This document shows, piece by piece, positions 32,764 through 42,134 of a stretch of DNA of 64,000 bases (its first letter is position 1; each line of letters opens with the position of its first letter). Origin of the DNA: Elusimicrobiota bacterium (GTDB taxonomy: Bacteria; Elusimicrobiota; Elusimicrobia; UBA1565; UBA9628). The notes below the pieces were generated by a model. It had not been told where the DNA came from, did not search any database, and was given only the letters and a program-made list of their open reading frames with translations. The stretch is taken from NCBI GenBank assembly GCA_030696455.1, contig JAUYSH010000043.1, positions 1 to 64,000 of the forward strand. The letters are read 5' to 3'. A program made the translations under genes and the position numbers.

Positions 32764-34346
32764 GGGCCGCTCTGCTGACGATCCTATTGGCTGGAGCTTC
32801 GGCCGGCGCCTCTGACGGCGAGCCTTCGTCGGCGCCGGCCGGCACGGAAGTAGGGGGAGATCAAACCGAAGCGATCGCGGAGATGAGACGGCAGCTGGAG
32901 GCCGACCCGGGCCTTCAGGAAGCCCTCGTGGATCGCATCATGAACTCCAAGATCGCGGGCGCCATCAGCTCGGAAAAAGACCAAGGCAAAAAGCGCGGCA
33001 CCGTCCGCGAATGGATGCAGAGCGACCTTGGCTCGGCGGCGGAGATCGCGCTGGGGCTGGCTCGCGACGAGGCGTCGGGCACCCATCTCTTCGAGAACAG
33101 CCTGGTCAAGCAGATCCGGATGACGTATCAGCGCAACGACACCAACCGCGGCGCCTTCGGCGTCCTCAAGAGCGCGGCGAAGACCTCCAAGCTGATGGGC
33201 AAGCCCGATCAGGAGGCCGGCGAGGAGGAGCGGCGCGAGCTGATCCGCACGATGTTCGAAGGCCAGGGCGCCCAGAGCGAGAAGGTGATCACCGGTCAGG
33301 CCCCCGAGGGCAAGGCCGCCTCGGAGGCGCCGCCGAGCGCCGCGTTCGCCAACACGTTCTACGACCGCCTCTCCGCCGGCAACGTCCGCGGCTACTCCCC
33401 CCAGCTCATGGCCCTGCAGAGCGCCCTCAACACCCGCCGCCCGCCGGGCGCGCCCGCGCTCATCGAGACGGGCAAGCTCGACCACGCGACCTTGTCCTAT
33501 CCCGCCTTCGGCCTCAAGTACGACCTCGGCAACCTCGACGAGCGCCTGCGCCGCGCGCGCATAGGCGAGCTCGCCCATCTCAGCGGCACGCGCTTGAGCG
33601 AGCGCGACTGGAAGGATCCCGGCCTCGAGGCGCGCCTGCTCGCGAAGGTCCCGGCGGACAAGCTCGGCAAGAGCTTCGCCGCCCGCGCCGCCGCCAACAC
33701 GCGCGCCCGCGCCGCACTCGCCGCCTTCGAGGCCGCCGCCGACAAGAGCCGCGACCCGAACCGGATCACCAAGGGCCTGCTCGTCGAACTGTCCGGCCGC
33801 CAGCGCGAGGCCGCCCGCTGGCTCACCGCGGCGGCCCTCGAAGAGGAGCTGGCCCGCATCGAGTCGGAGGAGGGCTTCCTGACCGGAGACCTGCTCGCCC
33901 TCATCGAGGCGGCCCCCGCGCCCGCCCCGGTCCGGGAGTCCTACAAGAGCCGCGGCGTCTCCTACTCGCAGCGCCTGGCCGCGATAAAGGCCAACGCCCG
34001 CGCCGCGCTCGACGCCCTGCAGTCCGACGCCTGGCTCTCGCGCCTGGGCGAGATCGACAAGATGATGGGCGAGAACCAGGGGCTGCGCCGCAACATCTCC
34101 CGAGACATCTCCAACTACCGGCTGGTCCCGTTCCGGATCAGCGAGGCCGTGCTCCGTCAGCCGCGCTGGCGCGAGTATCTCGACGACCTGCTCGTGCGCT
34201 ACGCCCAGCGCACCTCCTACGGCCGCGAGGTCGCCGCCCGCCGCGGCAAGCTCTCCCGCTTCCTCGGCATCTTCGGCCAGATCGCCTCCGGCGACCTCAA
34301 CGGCGCCGACGTCTCCCTCGTCAACGCCGAAGGCGGCCGAAGATAG
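32760..34346 (+). CDS. Large secreted helical protein of unknown function
   Basis: A 528-residue protein with a signal peptide (MRAALLTILLAGASAGASDG) and a long, largely helical, charged body rich in Ala, Arg, Glu and Leu. Features include EEERRELIRTMFEGQGAQSE and a central tract of short helices. No membrane segments besides the signal and no known domain. It ends a coupled series tldD - prcB-like - secreted - secreted, which suggests a shared envelope role. Start overlaps the preceding stop as ATGA. Confidence 0.65.
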   Translation: MRAALLTILLAGASAGASDGEPSSAPAGTEVGGDQTEAIAEMRRQLEADPGLQEALVDRIMNSKIAGAISSEKDQGKKRGTVREWMQSDLGSAAEIALGLARDEASGTHLFENSLVKQIRMTYQRNDTNRGAFGVLKSAAKTSKLMGKPDQEAGEEERRELIRTMFEGQGAQSEKVITGQAPEGKAASEAPPSAAFANTFYDRLSAGNVRGYSPQLMALQSALNTRRPPGAPALIETGKLDHATLSYPAFGLKYDLGNLDERLRRARIGELAHLSGTRLSERDWKDPGLEARLLAKVPADKLGKSFAARAAANTRARAALAAFEAAADKSRDPNRITKGLLVELSGRQREAARWLTAAALEEELARIESEEGFLTGDLLALIEAAPAPAPVRESYKSRGVSYSQRLAAIKANARAALDALQSDAWLSRLGEIDKMMGENQGLRRNISRDISNYRLVPFRISEAVLRQPRWREYLDDLLVRYAQRTSYGREVAARRGKLSRFLGIFGQIASGDLNGADVSLVNAEGGRR

Positions 34347-34348
34347 GA

Positions 34349-34414
34349 TGGTGTCAGGCATGTCGTTCTTTGCATAACTCAGGAGTTATGCAAAGAACGA
34401 CATGCCTGACACCA
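34349..34414. repeat. 66-bp perfect inverted repeat, GGTGTCAGGC family
   Basis: Two perfect 32-base arms with a 2-base centre. The left arm begins TGGTGTCAGGCATGTCGTTC and the right arm is its complement. It lies 2 bases after one stop codon and 12 before the convergent patatin gene's end, where it could fold into a very stable hairpin and stop transcription in both directions. The outer 10 bases match the ends of the inverted repeat at 40768-40848, although the inner sequences differ. Confidence 0.85.
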
Positions 34415-34425
34415 ATTAAGACCCC

Positions 34426-36462
34426 TTAAGGGCGGAAGGCGGGGATGAGGGCTTTCAGGCGGGGGAGGGCCTCTTCGGCGGAGCGCTCGCCGGCGAGGAT
34501 GATCTCGCCGGCGCGGTGGAGCTCGGTCCAGGAGAAGCCCTTCAGGTCGGGGAACATGGTCACGTCGGCGATGTCGAGGCGCGACTGGGCGACCTCGTAC
34601 TCCATCGTGTAGATCATCTGGAAGAACACTTCCGGGAAGTTCGGGGCGCGGAAGGCTTTGGGCAGGACGGGCATCGCGGCCTGACGCAAAGTCTCCAGGT
34701 TGAGCGGCTGGTCCAATAGGCGCAGGCGATGGCGGTCGTGCAGCTTGGACTTGCGCTCGCTGGCGGGCACGGTCAAGTTGACGGCGAGCAGGATGTCCGC
34801 GCCCATGTCGGCGATCACGCGCGTGGGCACCGGGTTGACGATTCCGCCGTCGACGAGCCAGCGGCCGGAAAGCTGGGTCGGCTCGAAGATCAACGGAAGG
34901 CCGCACGAGGCGCGGATCGCCTCGGCCACGCGCCCCTGCTTGAGGACGACCTCCTCGCCGGTCTCGATGTCGGCGGCGACGCAGGCGAAGGGGATCTCCA
35001 TGTCGGAGAATTCCCGCGAGCCCATGTAGGAGCGGATGAAGCGCAGCAAGGTGTCGCCGGCGAACAGGCCCGAGCGCGGCACGGTCAGGTCCCAGAACAG
35101 GTTCTCGTACACCCAGGCCTTGTCGATGCGCAGGGCCAGCTCCTCGATCTCCTCGGGCTCGTAGCCGGCGGCGTAGCAGCCCGCGATGAGCGAGCCCATC
35201 GAGGTGCCGGCGATCATGTCGATGGGGATGCCCTCGCGCTTGAGCACCTTGAGCACGCCGATCGTCGCGTGGCCGAGCGCCGCGCCGGTGCCGAGGGCGA
35301 TGCCGACCTGGACGCCGCCGATGCGCCGGGCCAGGTGGCCGAGCATCTTCGCGGCCTTGGGCTCGACGGCGAAGGCCGAGTCGGCGCGGCCGTCGCGCTC
35401 GTAGGCCTCGTTGGCCTCCTCGCTCCACGGCACGACGAGGCGCTCGGCGCCGATGAGCAGGGGCGCGTCCTCGGGCTCGAGGTCGCCGATCCACAGGCGC
35501 AGCAGGCGGCGGGCCTCCTCGGCCAGCGGCGGCACCTCGGCCTCCATGTGGCGGTACTGCGGGCGCATGGCGTCGCAGCCCGCCATCAGGATCAGGTCGG
35601 CCTCGGTGAGTGCCGCGCGTTCGACGTCGCCGCGCGGCCCGCCCAGGCACAGCAAAGCCAGCTCGTGGCTGTCGCGCACGGCGTTGAGGAATAGGTAAAG
35701 CTGGCTGAAGAGCCGGCCGCCCAAGGTCGACGGCGACACCGACAGGATGCGCACGCCCGACGGATGCTCCTGGGCCAGCGCGGCCAGGGCGGCGGGGTCG
35801 CGCAGGTTCGCCGCGCGCAGGGCGGTTTCCGTGGTCGGCTTGGGCTTGAGGCCGGCGGCGCGCGCGATGTCGCCGGGCTCCGGCGAGAGGTCGACGACGA
35901 GCACCTTCTTGCGGGTCTGGCCCGCGAGCTCGGCACCCAGGCGCCAGGCGATGAGCGCGCGCTCGCGCCGGGGCAGGGCGCTGTCGAAGGCGACGAGACG
36001 GGCCTGGTCGGAGGACGGCCGCGGAGAAACGGCCTGGCCGCCCTCGATGAGGCGGCTGGCGAGCGTGCGCGAGAGGTGAAGCAGGATCGGCGGATGCTCG
36101 CGCAGGCACTCCTCGAAGTCCTTGCGGGGAAGCTTCAGCAGCTCGCTCGTCGCGTCCACGCGGACGGTGGCCGAGCGGGGCCCGCCGGTAAGCATGCCGG
36201 TCTCGCCGATGACGTCGCCGCGGCCGAGGTAGGCCACGAGGGTCTCCTTGCCCTCGACGGCGCGGTAGCGGCGCGCGTGGCCGGAGACGATCAAATAGAG
36301 AGCGTCGGACTCGTCGCCCTGCTTGAAGACCGTGGCCCCCTTGGGCAGGGAGAGCAGCTGCAGGCGCGCGGCGAGCTTGCCGCGGTCCTCGACGGAAAGG
36401 CCCGCGAACAGGGGCGTCCTTTTTAGGAAGGACTCCCAAGGCTGGATCTCCTCTGGCTTCAT
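34426..36462 (-). CDS. Cyclic-nucleotide-binding, patatin-like phospholipase (NTE-type)
   Basis: A 678-residue protein. Residues 10-135 are a cNMP-binding domain (PLFAGLSVEDRGKLAARLQ, GDVIGETGMLTGGPRSATVR). A middle region (about 150-370) resembles the P-loop-less NTE linker. The patatin domain has GIALGTGAALGHATIGVLKV, nucleophile Ser in GTSMGSLI and the catalytic Asp in VDGGIVNPVP. It probably hydrolyses lysophospholipids at the inner membrane, with activity tuned by a nucleotide or other ligand. The start ATG overlaps the Nudix stop as ATGA, so the two form an operon. Confidence 0.88.
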   Translation of the reverse strand: MKPEEIQPWESFLKRTPLFAGLSVEDRGKLAARLQLLSLPKGATVFKQGDESDALYLIVSGHARRYRAVEGKETLVAYLGRGDVIGETGMLTGGPRSATVRVDATSELLKLPRKDFEECLREHPPILLHLSRTLASRLIEGGQAVSPRPSSDQARLVAFDSALPRRERALIAWRLGAELAGQTRKKVLVVDLSPEPGDIARAAGLKPKPTTETALRAANLRDPAALAALAQEHPSGVRILSVSPSTLGGRLFSQLYLFLNAVRDSHELALLCLGGPRGDVERAALTEADLILMAGCDAMRPQYRHMEAEVPPLAEEARRLLRLWIGDLEPEDAPLLIGAERLVVPWSEEANEAYERDGRADSAFAVEPKAAKMLGHLARRIGGVQVGIALGTGAALGHATIGVLKVLKREGIPIDMIAGTSMGSLIAGCYAAGYEPEEIEELALRIDKAWVYENLFWDLTVPRSGLFAGDTLLRFIRSYMGSREFSDMEIPFACVAADIETGEEVVLKQGRVAEAIRASCGLPLIFEPTQLSGRWLVDGGIVNPVPTRVIADMGADILLAVNLTVPASERKSKLHDRHRLRLLDQPLNLETLRQAAMPVLPKAFRAPNFPEVFFQMIYTMEYEVAQSRLDIADVTMFPDLKGFSWTELHRAGEIILAGERSAEEALPRLKALIPAFRP

Positions 36463-37004
36463 CTCTTGACCGCGCAAGCTAAAAGGCCGACCACGGTCTT
36501 CGAGTCGCGGATCTTGCCGCGGCGCACGAGCTCGACGGCCTTGTCGAAGGGCATGATGACGGTCTCGATGAACTCGTCCTCGTCGGCGTTCACCTGTCCC
36601 GGCTTGAGGCCCGTCGCGACGAACAGGTGCAGGACCTCGTCGGCGAAGGCGGGCGTGGGCCAGTATTGGATCAGCGGCTTGAACTTGGCCGCCGTGTAGC
36701 CGGTCTCCTCGGCGAGCTCGCGCTTGATGCAGGTCAGGATGGACTCGCGCGGGTCGAGCTTGCCGGCGGGAAGCTCGAGGGTGACCTCGCCGACGGGGTG
36801 GCGGTACTGGCGGACGAGGACGACGGTGTCCTTGTCGAGAAAGGGCACCACGCCGACGGCGCCGGGGTGAGAGATGTACTCGCGCGTGGCGAGCTTGCCG
36901 TTGGGAAGCTTCACCGTGTCCACGTCGAAGTTCACGGCCCGGCCGCGCCAGATCGTTTTCTTGCTGACGAAGGTCTCGATCAGGCCGGCGTCGCGCTTTT
37001 TCAT
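36459..37004 (-). CDS. Nudix hydrolase, ADP-ribose pyrophosphatase-like
   Basis: A 181-residue Nudix enzyme with a complete box GKLDPRESILTCIKRELAEE-TGY (G-x5-E-x7-REUxEExGU). The N-terminal part (FVSKKTIWRGRAVNFDVDTV, REYISHPGAVGVVPF) and VRQYRHPVGEVTLELPAG match ADP-ribose pyrophosphatases that split ADP-ribose into AMP and ribose 5-phosphate. The ATG at 37004 was chosen over longer alternatives because it lacks additional upstream similarity. Divergent from dnaE with 167 bases between. Confidence 0.88.
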   Translation of the reverse strand: MKKRDAGLIETFVSKKTIWRGRAVNFDVDTVKLPNGKLATREYISHPGAVGVVPFLDKDTVVLVRQYRHPVGEVTLELPAGKLDPRESILTCIKRELAEETGYTAAKFKPLIQYWPTPAFADEVLHLFVATGLKPGQVNADEDEFIETVIMPFDKAVELVRRGKIRDSKTVVGLLACAVKR

Positions 37005-37171
37005 CGCGCCGCATTGTAGCAAAGGGCGCATGGCCGACGGTCACGACGGTCGCGCCTCGATTGCGCTCGCGTAGTCGCGTCCGGGGGGATGACGCCGACG
37101 CGATCGAAGCGGGCGAGGCCGCCCGACGAGGGAGGCGTCATTTGGTATGATGTAGCCTCGCGTCCCCTCCC

Positions 37172-40100
37172 ATGTCAAAGCCCGAGTTCGTCCACCTCCA
37201 CAACCACTCCGAATACTCCCTGATGGACGGGGTCATCCGGCTCTCGGACAAGGACGGCAAGCCCTCGCAGGCGCTCAAGGACCTCGCTAACTCCGGGGCC
37301 AAGGGCTTCGCGATCACCGACCACGGGAACATGTACGGCGCCGTCGAGTTCTATTCCAACGCGAAGGCCGTCGGGCTCAAGGCCATCATCGGCTGCGAGA
37401 TGTACATCTCCAAGGGCACGCGCTTCGACCGCGGCCACTCTCAGAAGGAGAACTGCCATCTGACGGTCCTCGCCAAGAATTTCGAGGGCTACCAGAATCT
37501 GATGGAGCTGTGCTCGATCGCCTTTACCGAAGGTTATTATTACGATCCACGCATCGACAAGGAATTGCTCGCCAAGCACTCCAAAGGCCTCGTCGTCCTG
37601 TCGGGCTGTCTGAAATCCGAGCTGAACCAGTCCATCCTGTCCGGAGACCTCACCCAATCCGAAAAGCTGGTGACGTGGTTCCGGGACAACCTCGAGCAGG
37701 ATTCCTACTACCTCGAGATCATGGACCACGGCATCGAGAAGCAGAAGCAGGTGACCGCGGCCCTGCTCGAGCTCAACAAGCGCACGGGCATCCCCCTCGT
37801 CGCGACCAACGACTGCCATTACTGGAAGCCCGACGACCACGAGGCGCACGACGCGCGCGTGTGCATCGCCACCGGCCGCAAGATGGCCGACACTGAACGC
37901 CTGAAGTTCGACTCCCACGATTTCTACATCAAGTCCCCCGAGGAGATGCACAAGCTGTTCGGCGGCTTCGCCCCGGAATCGCTGAGCAACACGCTCAAGA
38001 TCGCCGAGATGTGCAACCTCAAGATCCCGATGGACCAGATGCTCCTCCCGGAATTCAAGGTCCCCGCGGGGTTCGACCAGGACTCCTATCTCGAGCACCT
38101 CTGCCTCGAGGGCATGAAGGAGCGCTTCCCCGCCGGCTACCGCCCGGAATACGCGGAGCGCCTGGCCTACGAATTGGGCGTGATCAAGCGCATGGGCTTC
38201 TCCGGCTACTTCCTGATCGTCTGGGACTTCATCAAGCACGCGCGCTCCATCGGCGTGCCCGTCGGCCCCGGCCGCGGGTCCGGCGCCGGCGCGATCGTGG
38301 CCTACGCCCTGCGCATCACCAACGCCGACCCCATCGAGCACCGCCTGCTCTTCGAGCGCTTCCTGAACCCGGACCGCAAGTCGATGCCCGACCTCGACAT
38401 CGACTTCGCCGACACCGGCCGCGACCGGATCATCGCGTACGTGCGCGAGAAGTACGGCAAGGAGTGCGTGGCGCAGATCATCACCTTCGGCTCGCTCGGA
38501 GCCAAGCTCGTCATCCGCGACGTCGGGCGCGTTTTGGACATGCCGCTCATGCAGATCGACGAGATCGCCAAGAAGATCCCCGTCGGCCCCAACGTGCACC
38601 TGCACGAGGCGATGCAGGGCCCCGAGCTGGTCGAGCTGGCCAAGGACCCGCAGGTCAAGCGTCTGCTCGAGCTGTCGCTGAAGCTCGAGGGCCTCAAGCG
38701 CCACACCGGCGTGCACGCGGCCGGCACGCTCATCACGAAGGAGCACGTGGTCAAGTACACGCCGCTGGCCAAGGGTGCTAAGTCCGACGTGATCACGACG
38801 CAGTACGACGGCGACGTGTGCCCGAAGCTCGGCCTGCTCAAGGTCGATTTTTTGGGCCTGCGCACTTTGTCGATCATCGACGACGCGGTCAAGTTCGTCA
38901 AGAAGCGCCACAGCCCGGACTTCGACATCGACGCGATCCCGATGGACGACCCGAAGACGTATGAGATGCTGCGCACCGCCAAGTCGCTCGCGGTGTTCCA
39001 GCTCGATTCCCAGGGCATCCGCGACCTCCTGTTCCGCATCAAGCCCACCGTCTTCGACGACATCGTCTCCTTGATCGCCCTTTTCCGCCCCGGCCCGATG
39101 CAAAGCGGCATGCTCGACATGTTCGTCAACCGCAAGCACGGCAAGGAGGAGGTCGCCTACGAGACGCCGCTGCTCGAGCCGATCCTCAAGGACACCTACG
39201 GCTGCATGGTCTTCCAAGAGCAGGTCATGGAGATCTCCAAGAAGCTGGCGGGCTTCACGCCCGGCGAGGCCGACGGCCTGCGCAAGGCGATGGGCAAGAA
39301 AATCTTCGAGGACTTGGAGAAGATGCGCAGCAAGTTCATCACGGGCTGCGCCGCGAACAAGATCAAGGACAAGATCGCGACGAAGATCTACGACCAGATG
39401 GTGAAGTTCGGCGGCTACGGCTTCAACAAGTCCCATTCGGTCGCCTACGGCCTCGTCGCCTACCAGACCGCCTACCTCAAGGCGAACTACCCCATCGAGT
39501 TCATGACCGCGGTGCTGACCAGCGAGATCGGGCATTCGTCGATCGGCGCGGAAGATAAAGAGAACAAACTGGTGACGTACCTCGAAGAAGCAAGGCGCAT
39601 GGGGATGAAGATATTACCCCCCGACGTCAACGAATCGAGGACTCAATTCGACATCCAAAACAACGAAATTCGATTCGGCCTTCTGGCGATCAAGAACGTT
39701 GGGTCCGGAGCCGCCGAATCCATCGTGACGGCCGCGGGAGAGAAGAAGTTCACCTCCCTCGATGATTTCTGCTCGCGCGTCGATCTGCACGCCATCAACA
39801 AGAAAGCGGTCGAGTCGTTGATCAAAGCCGGAGCCCTCGACTCGCTGCGCCCGCATGAGCCGCCCCCGGCGGCGAGAGCCCGCCTTTTGTTGTCCGTTGA
39901 TGAGTCCGTCGGGCGCCAGCAGAAGATGAAGGCCGACCTCGACAAGGGCCAGGGCCTGCTCTTCGGCGCGGCCCCGGCGCCGGCGTCGAAGGAGCTCTCC
40001 GGGGCCGACGCCGCGGTCAAGCCTTTGTCGGAGCACGACACCTTGACCTACGAGCGCGAGGTCCTGGGCTTCTATTTCTCCGGCCATCCGCTGATGTCGG

Positions 40101-40723
40101 TCAAGGCGCAACTCAAGGCCACCGCGACGCACGAGGTGGCCCAGCTCTCGCCCGCGATCACCGCGCCCGTGCGCATGGCCGGCATGATCAGCAAGATGCG
40201 GAAGATGATCTCGAAGAAGACCGGGGAGCCGTGGGTCATCATCACCCTCGAGGACCTCACCGGCGAGGTGACCTTGCTGTGCTTCCCGAAGACCTACGCC
40301 GCGGGCGTCAACACCCTCGCCAAGATCGGCGCCTTCGTGGCCGCCACGGGGCGACTGTCGTTTAAAGGCGAGGACGCCGGCGCCGGCACGCCCGAGATCA
40401 TCGTCGACGACATGACCCCGCTCGACTCCTCGGCGACCAGGTTCGCCAAGCGCCTGCGCCTGAAATGCGACGCCACCGTCGGCACCGAGAAGCTCGAGGC
40501 CCTGCGCGACGTGCTCGAGCGCTTCGAGGGTCCCTGCCCCGTCGCCCTCGAGCAGGAAACCCCGGAGGGCGTGGCGATGCTCGACGTCGACCAGCGCGTC
40601 AACCTCAACCAGGCCCTGTTCGAGGCCATCGAGGCCATCCTCGGCCCCCGCTGCTGGAACATCGACGCCTCCGGCGCCCCCGCCGTCATCGCCCCGCGCA
40701 AGTGGGGCGGCAAGCCCTCCTAA
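37172..40723 (+). CDS. dnaE: DNA polymerase III alpha subunit DnaE
   Basis: An 1183-residue replicative polymerase. N-terminal PHP domain (VHLHNHSEYSLMDGVI, GFAITDHGNMYG), catalytic palm with GPGRGSGAGAIVAYAL and PDLDIDFADTGRDRII, fingers (GYGFNKSHSVAYGLVAYQTA), helix-hairpin-helix region and a C-terminal OB domain (VRMAGMISKMRKMISKKTGE, then WVIITLEDLTGEVTLLCF). Length matches DnaE1-type subunits. It performs chromosomal DNA synthesis in the polymerase III holoenzyme. No intein or frameshift is seen. Confidence 0.97.
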   Translation: MSKPEFVHLHNHSEYSLMDGVIRLSDKDGKPSQALKDLANSGAKGFAITDHGNMYGAVEFYSNAKAVGLKAIIGCEMYISKGTRFDRGHSQKENCHLTVLAKNFEGYQNLMELCSIAFTEGYYYDPRIDKELLAKHSKGLVVLSGCLKSELNQSILSGDLTQSEKLVTWFRDNLEQDSYYLEIMDHGIEKQKQVTAALLELNKRTGIPLVATNDCHYWKPDDHEAHDARVCIATGRKMADTERLKFDSHDFYIKSPEEMHKLFGGFAPESLSNTLKIAEMCNLKIPMDQMLLPEFKVPAGFDQDSYLEHLCLEGMKERFPAGYRPEYAERLAYELGVIKRMGFSGYFLIVWDFIKHARSIGVPVGPGRGSGAGAIVAYALRITNADPIEHRLLFERFLNPDRKSMPDLDIDFADTGRDRIIAYVREKYGKECVAQIITFGSLGAKLVIRDVGRVLDMPLMQIDEIAKKIPVGPNVHLHEAMQGPELVELAKDPQVKRLLELSLKLEGLKRHTGVHAAGTLITKEHVVKYTPLAKGAKSDVITTQYDGDVCPKLGLLKVDFLGLRTLSIIDDAVKFVKKRHSPDFDIDAIPMDDPKTYEMLRTAKSLAVFQLDSQGIRDLLFRIKPTVFDDIVSLIALFRPGPMQSGMLDMFVNRKHGKEEVAYETPLLEPILKDTYGCMVFQEQVMEISKKLAGFTPGEADGLRKAMGKKIFEDLEKMRSKFITGCAANKIKDKIATKIYDQMVKFGGYGFNKSHSVAYGLVAYQTAYLKANYPIEFMTAVLTSEIGHSSIGAEDKENKLVTYLEEARRMGMKILPPDVNESRTQFDIQNNEIRFGLLAIKNVGSGAAESIVTAAGEKKFTSLDDFCSRVDLHAINKKAVESLIKAGALDSLRPHEPPPAARARLLLSVDESVGRQQKMKADLDKGQGLLFGAAPAPASKELSGADAAVKPLSEHDTLTYEREVLGFYFSGHPLMSVKAQLKATATHEVAQLSPAITAPVRMAGMISKMRKMISKKTGEPWVIITLEDLTGEVTLLCFPKTYAAGVNTLAKIGAFVAATGRLSFKGEDAGAGTPEIIVDDMTPLDSSATRFAKRLRLKCDATVGTEKLEALRDVLERFEGPCPVALEQETPEGVAMLDVDQRVNLNQALFEAIEAILGPRCWNIDASGAPAVIAPRKWGGKPS

Positions 40724-40767
40724 CCGGCGACGTCAAACAGGCGGAAAACAGACGGTGCCAAACAGAC

Positions 40768-40848
40768 GGTGCCAGGCCTCCCATTATCCCATTACTCCCG
40801 AATAAAAACCTCGATTGAGAGTAATGGGATAATGGGAGGCCTGGCACC
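40768..40848. repeat. Long inverted repeat, GGTGCCAGGC family
   Basis: Perfect 30-base arms (left arm begins GGTGCCAGGCCTCCC) with a 21-base loop, 45 bases after dnaE. Just before it a 14-base unit ending CGGTGCCA is repeated in tandem (40747-40774). The outer 10 bases belong to the same GGTGYCAGGC family as 34349-34414. It may terminate dnaE transcription. The inner half of each arm is AT-richer than the neighbourhood. Confidence 0.85.
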
Positions 40849-40923
40849 TTTCTTCCTATGTTGCGCTTGTGACGCCAGGGTAAAATGGTTAGAATTCACA
40901 AGCTGTTTATATAAGGAGAGGGA

Positions 40924-41307
40924 ATGGCCGACATCAAGAAGCGCATCCTAGTCGCCGACGACGATCCGGATCTTCTCGACCTGCTCATGATGGACCTCGC
41001 CTATCAGGGCTACGAGGTCCTCTCGGCCGTCAACGGAAAGGACGCCCTTCAGACCGCCCTCAAGGAGCCGCTCGACCTCGTGCTCCTCGACGTGATGATG
41101 CCCTACATCGACGGCTACCACGTCGCCTACGAGCTCACCAACAAGCTCGGCGCCAAGGCTCCGCGCATCATGATCATGACCAGCCGCGACACGGTCAAGG
41201 AAAAGGGCATCGCCTTGATGAGCGGCGCCACCGAGGTCCTTCAGAAGCCTTTCGAGATGGCCAAACTCCACGAGCGCATCGCCGCGGTTCTGGCGAAACC
41301 CGCTTGA
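40924..41307 (+). CDS. Single-domain response regulator
   Basis: A 127-residue receiver domain without an output domain: acidic pocket ADDDPD (11-16), phospho-acceptor Asp56 in LVLLDVMMP, Thr/Ser in IMTSRD and Lys in LQKPFEMAKL. It would pass phosphate in a relay or act by protein contact, CheY-like. AAGGAGAG precedes the ATG, with TATATA-type promoter sequence just upstream. ATGA-like overlap with the following frame (41304) but the next protein likely starts at 41325. A kinase is encoded 11 kb away, partner not known. Confidence 0.9.
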   Translation: MADIKKRILVADDDPDLLDLLMMDLAYQGYEVLSAVNGKDALQTALKEPLDLVLLDVMMPYIDGYHVAYELTNKLGAKAPRIMIMTSRDTVKEKGIALMSGATEVLQKPFEMAKLHERIAAVLAKPA

Positions 41308-41324
41308 TTCAACAGGATTTATCG

Positions 41325-42116
41325 ATGAAATTCCGATTCGCGCTGCTGTCCGCCCTGCTCCTCCTGGGAACCTCCGGCCTCCGCGCCGAGGAGCCCACCT
41401 CCTCCGCGGTCAAGATCAAGCCCAAGGCCGCGCGCGCCGCCCACGCCGCCGGCGGCGGCGTGACCCCCGACACCGACGTCATCGACGCTCCGACGACCGC
41501 GGTGCTCGACAACTACGGCTACTCGGCCCGCTCGCGCTTCTACTCGCGGGGCGGCCTGCTGCAGTATCTCTCCTTCGGGGTCTACCCCGGCATCAACCTC
41601 GGCGCCTCCGCCGCGATCGACGGCCTCATCGGCGACGAGCGCAAGGTGCGCATGCGCGCGCCGACGGCGCAGGTCAAGTACCGCTTCTACGAGGGCGACG
41701 CCGACATGCCTTCCTTCGCGGTCGGCTTCGACGGCCAGGGCTACAAATACAACGCCGGCATCCGCCGCTTCAACCAGCGCCAGCGGGGCTTCTATGTCGT
41801 GGCCAGCAAGGAGCTCGGCGTGCCCGGCCTCCAGCTCCACCCGTCGTTCAACGTCTCCGATTTCGACTCGAACGGCATCTTCGGCGCCATCCCGCTCTCG
41901 ATCAACATCCGCGACAAGGCCTCCATCCTGCTCGAGTGGGACAATATCGCGAACTGGAGCGACTCCCGGCTCAACGCAGGGCTACGAGCTTACCTTACCC
42001 CGAATTTTCACGTGGACTTCGCCGTGCGCGCGCTCGGCGCGGGCGGAGACTACAGCGACGGCACCCCGCGGGGGCCGGAACGAGTCGTGCAGCTCAAGTA
42101 TTCCAACAGCTTTTGA
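41325..42116 (+). CDS. Putative outer-membrane beta-barrel protein (YjbH-like, tentative)
   Basis: A 263-residue protein with signal peptide MKFRFALLSALLLLGTSGLR, a Pro/Ala-rich spacer, and then alternating strands typical of a barrel (LQYLSFGVYPGINLGASAAI, AQVKYRFYEGDADMPSFAVG, FHVDFAVRALGAGGDYSDG). It ends KYSNSF; a C-terminal Phe is the usual recognition signal for outer-membrane barrel assembly. The GGLLQYLSFGVYPG region recalls YjbH-type exopolysaccharide proteins, but this is weak. The start at 41325 gives a clean signal peptide. Confidence 0.6.
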   Translation: MKFRFALLSALLLLGTSGLRAEEPTSSAVKIKPKAARAAHAAGGGVTPDTDVIDAPTTAVLDNYGYSARSRFYSRGGLLQYLSFGVYPGINLGASAAIDGLIGDERKVRMRAPTAQVKYRFYEGDADMPSFAVGFDGQGYKYNAGIRRFNQRQRGFYVVASKELGVPGLQLHPSFNVSDFDSNGIFGAIPLSINIRDKASILLEWDNIANWSDSRLNAGLRAYLTPNFHVDFAVRALGAGGDYSDGTPRGPERVVQLKYSNSF

Positions 42117-42134
42117 AGCGGAGAGATCTTTCAC

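Noticed and set aside
34379-37044. Long minus-strand frames overlapping the patatin and Nudix genes
   Set aside because: Arg/Ala/Pro-rich out-of-frame translations; the real genes have clear motifs in another frame.
37175-39535. Open frame of 786 codons on the minus strand
   Set aside because: Antisense shadow of dnaE in GC-rich sequence; no domain is recognisable.
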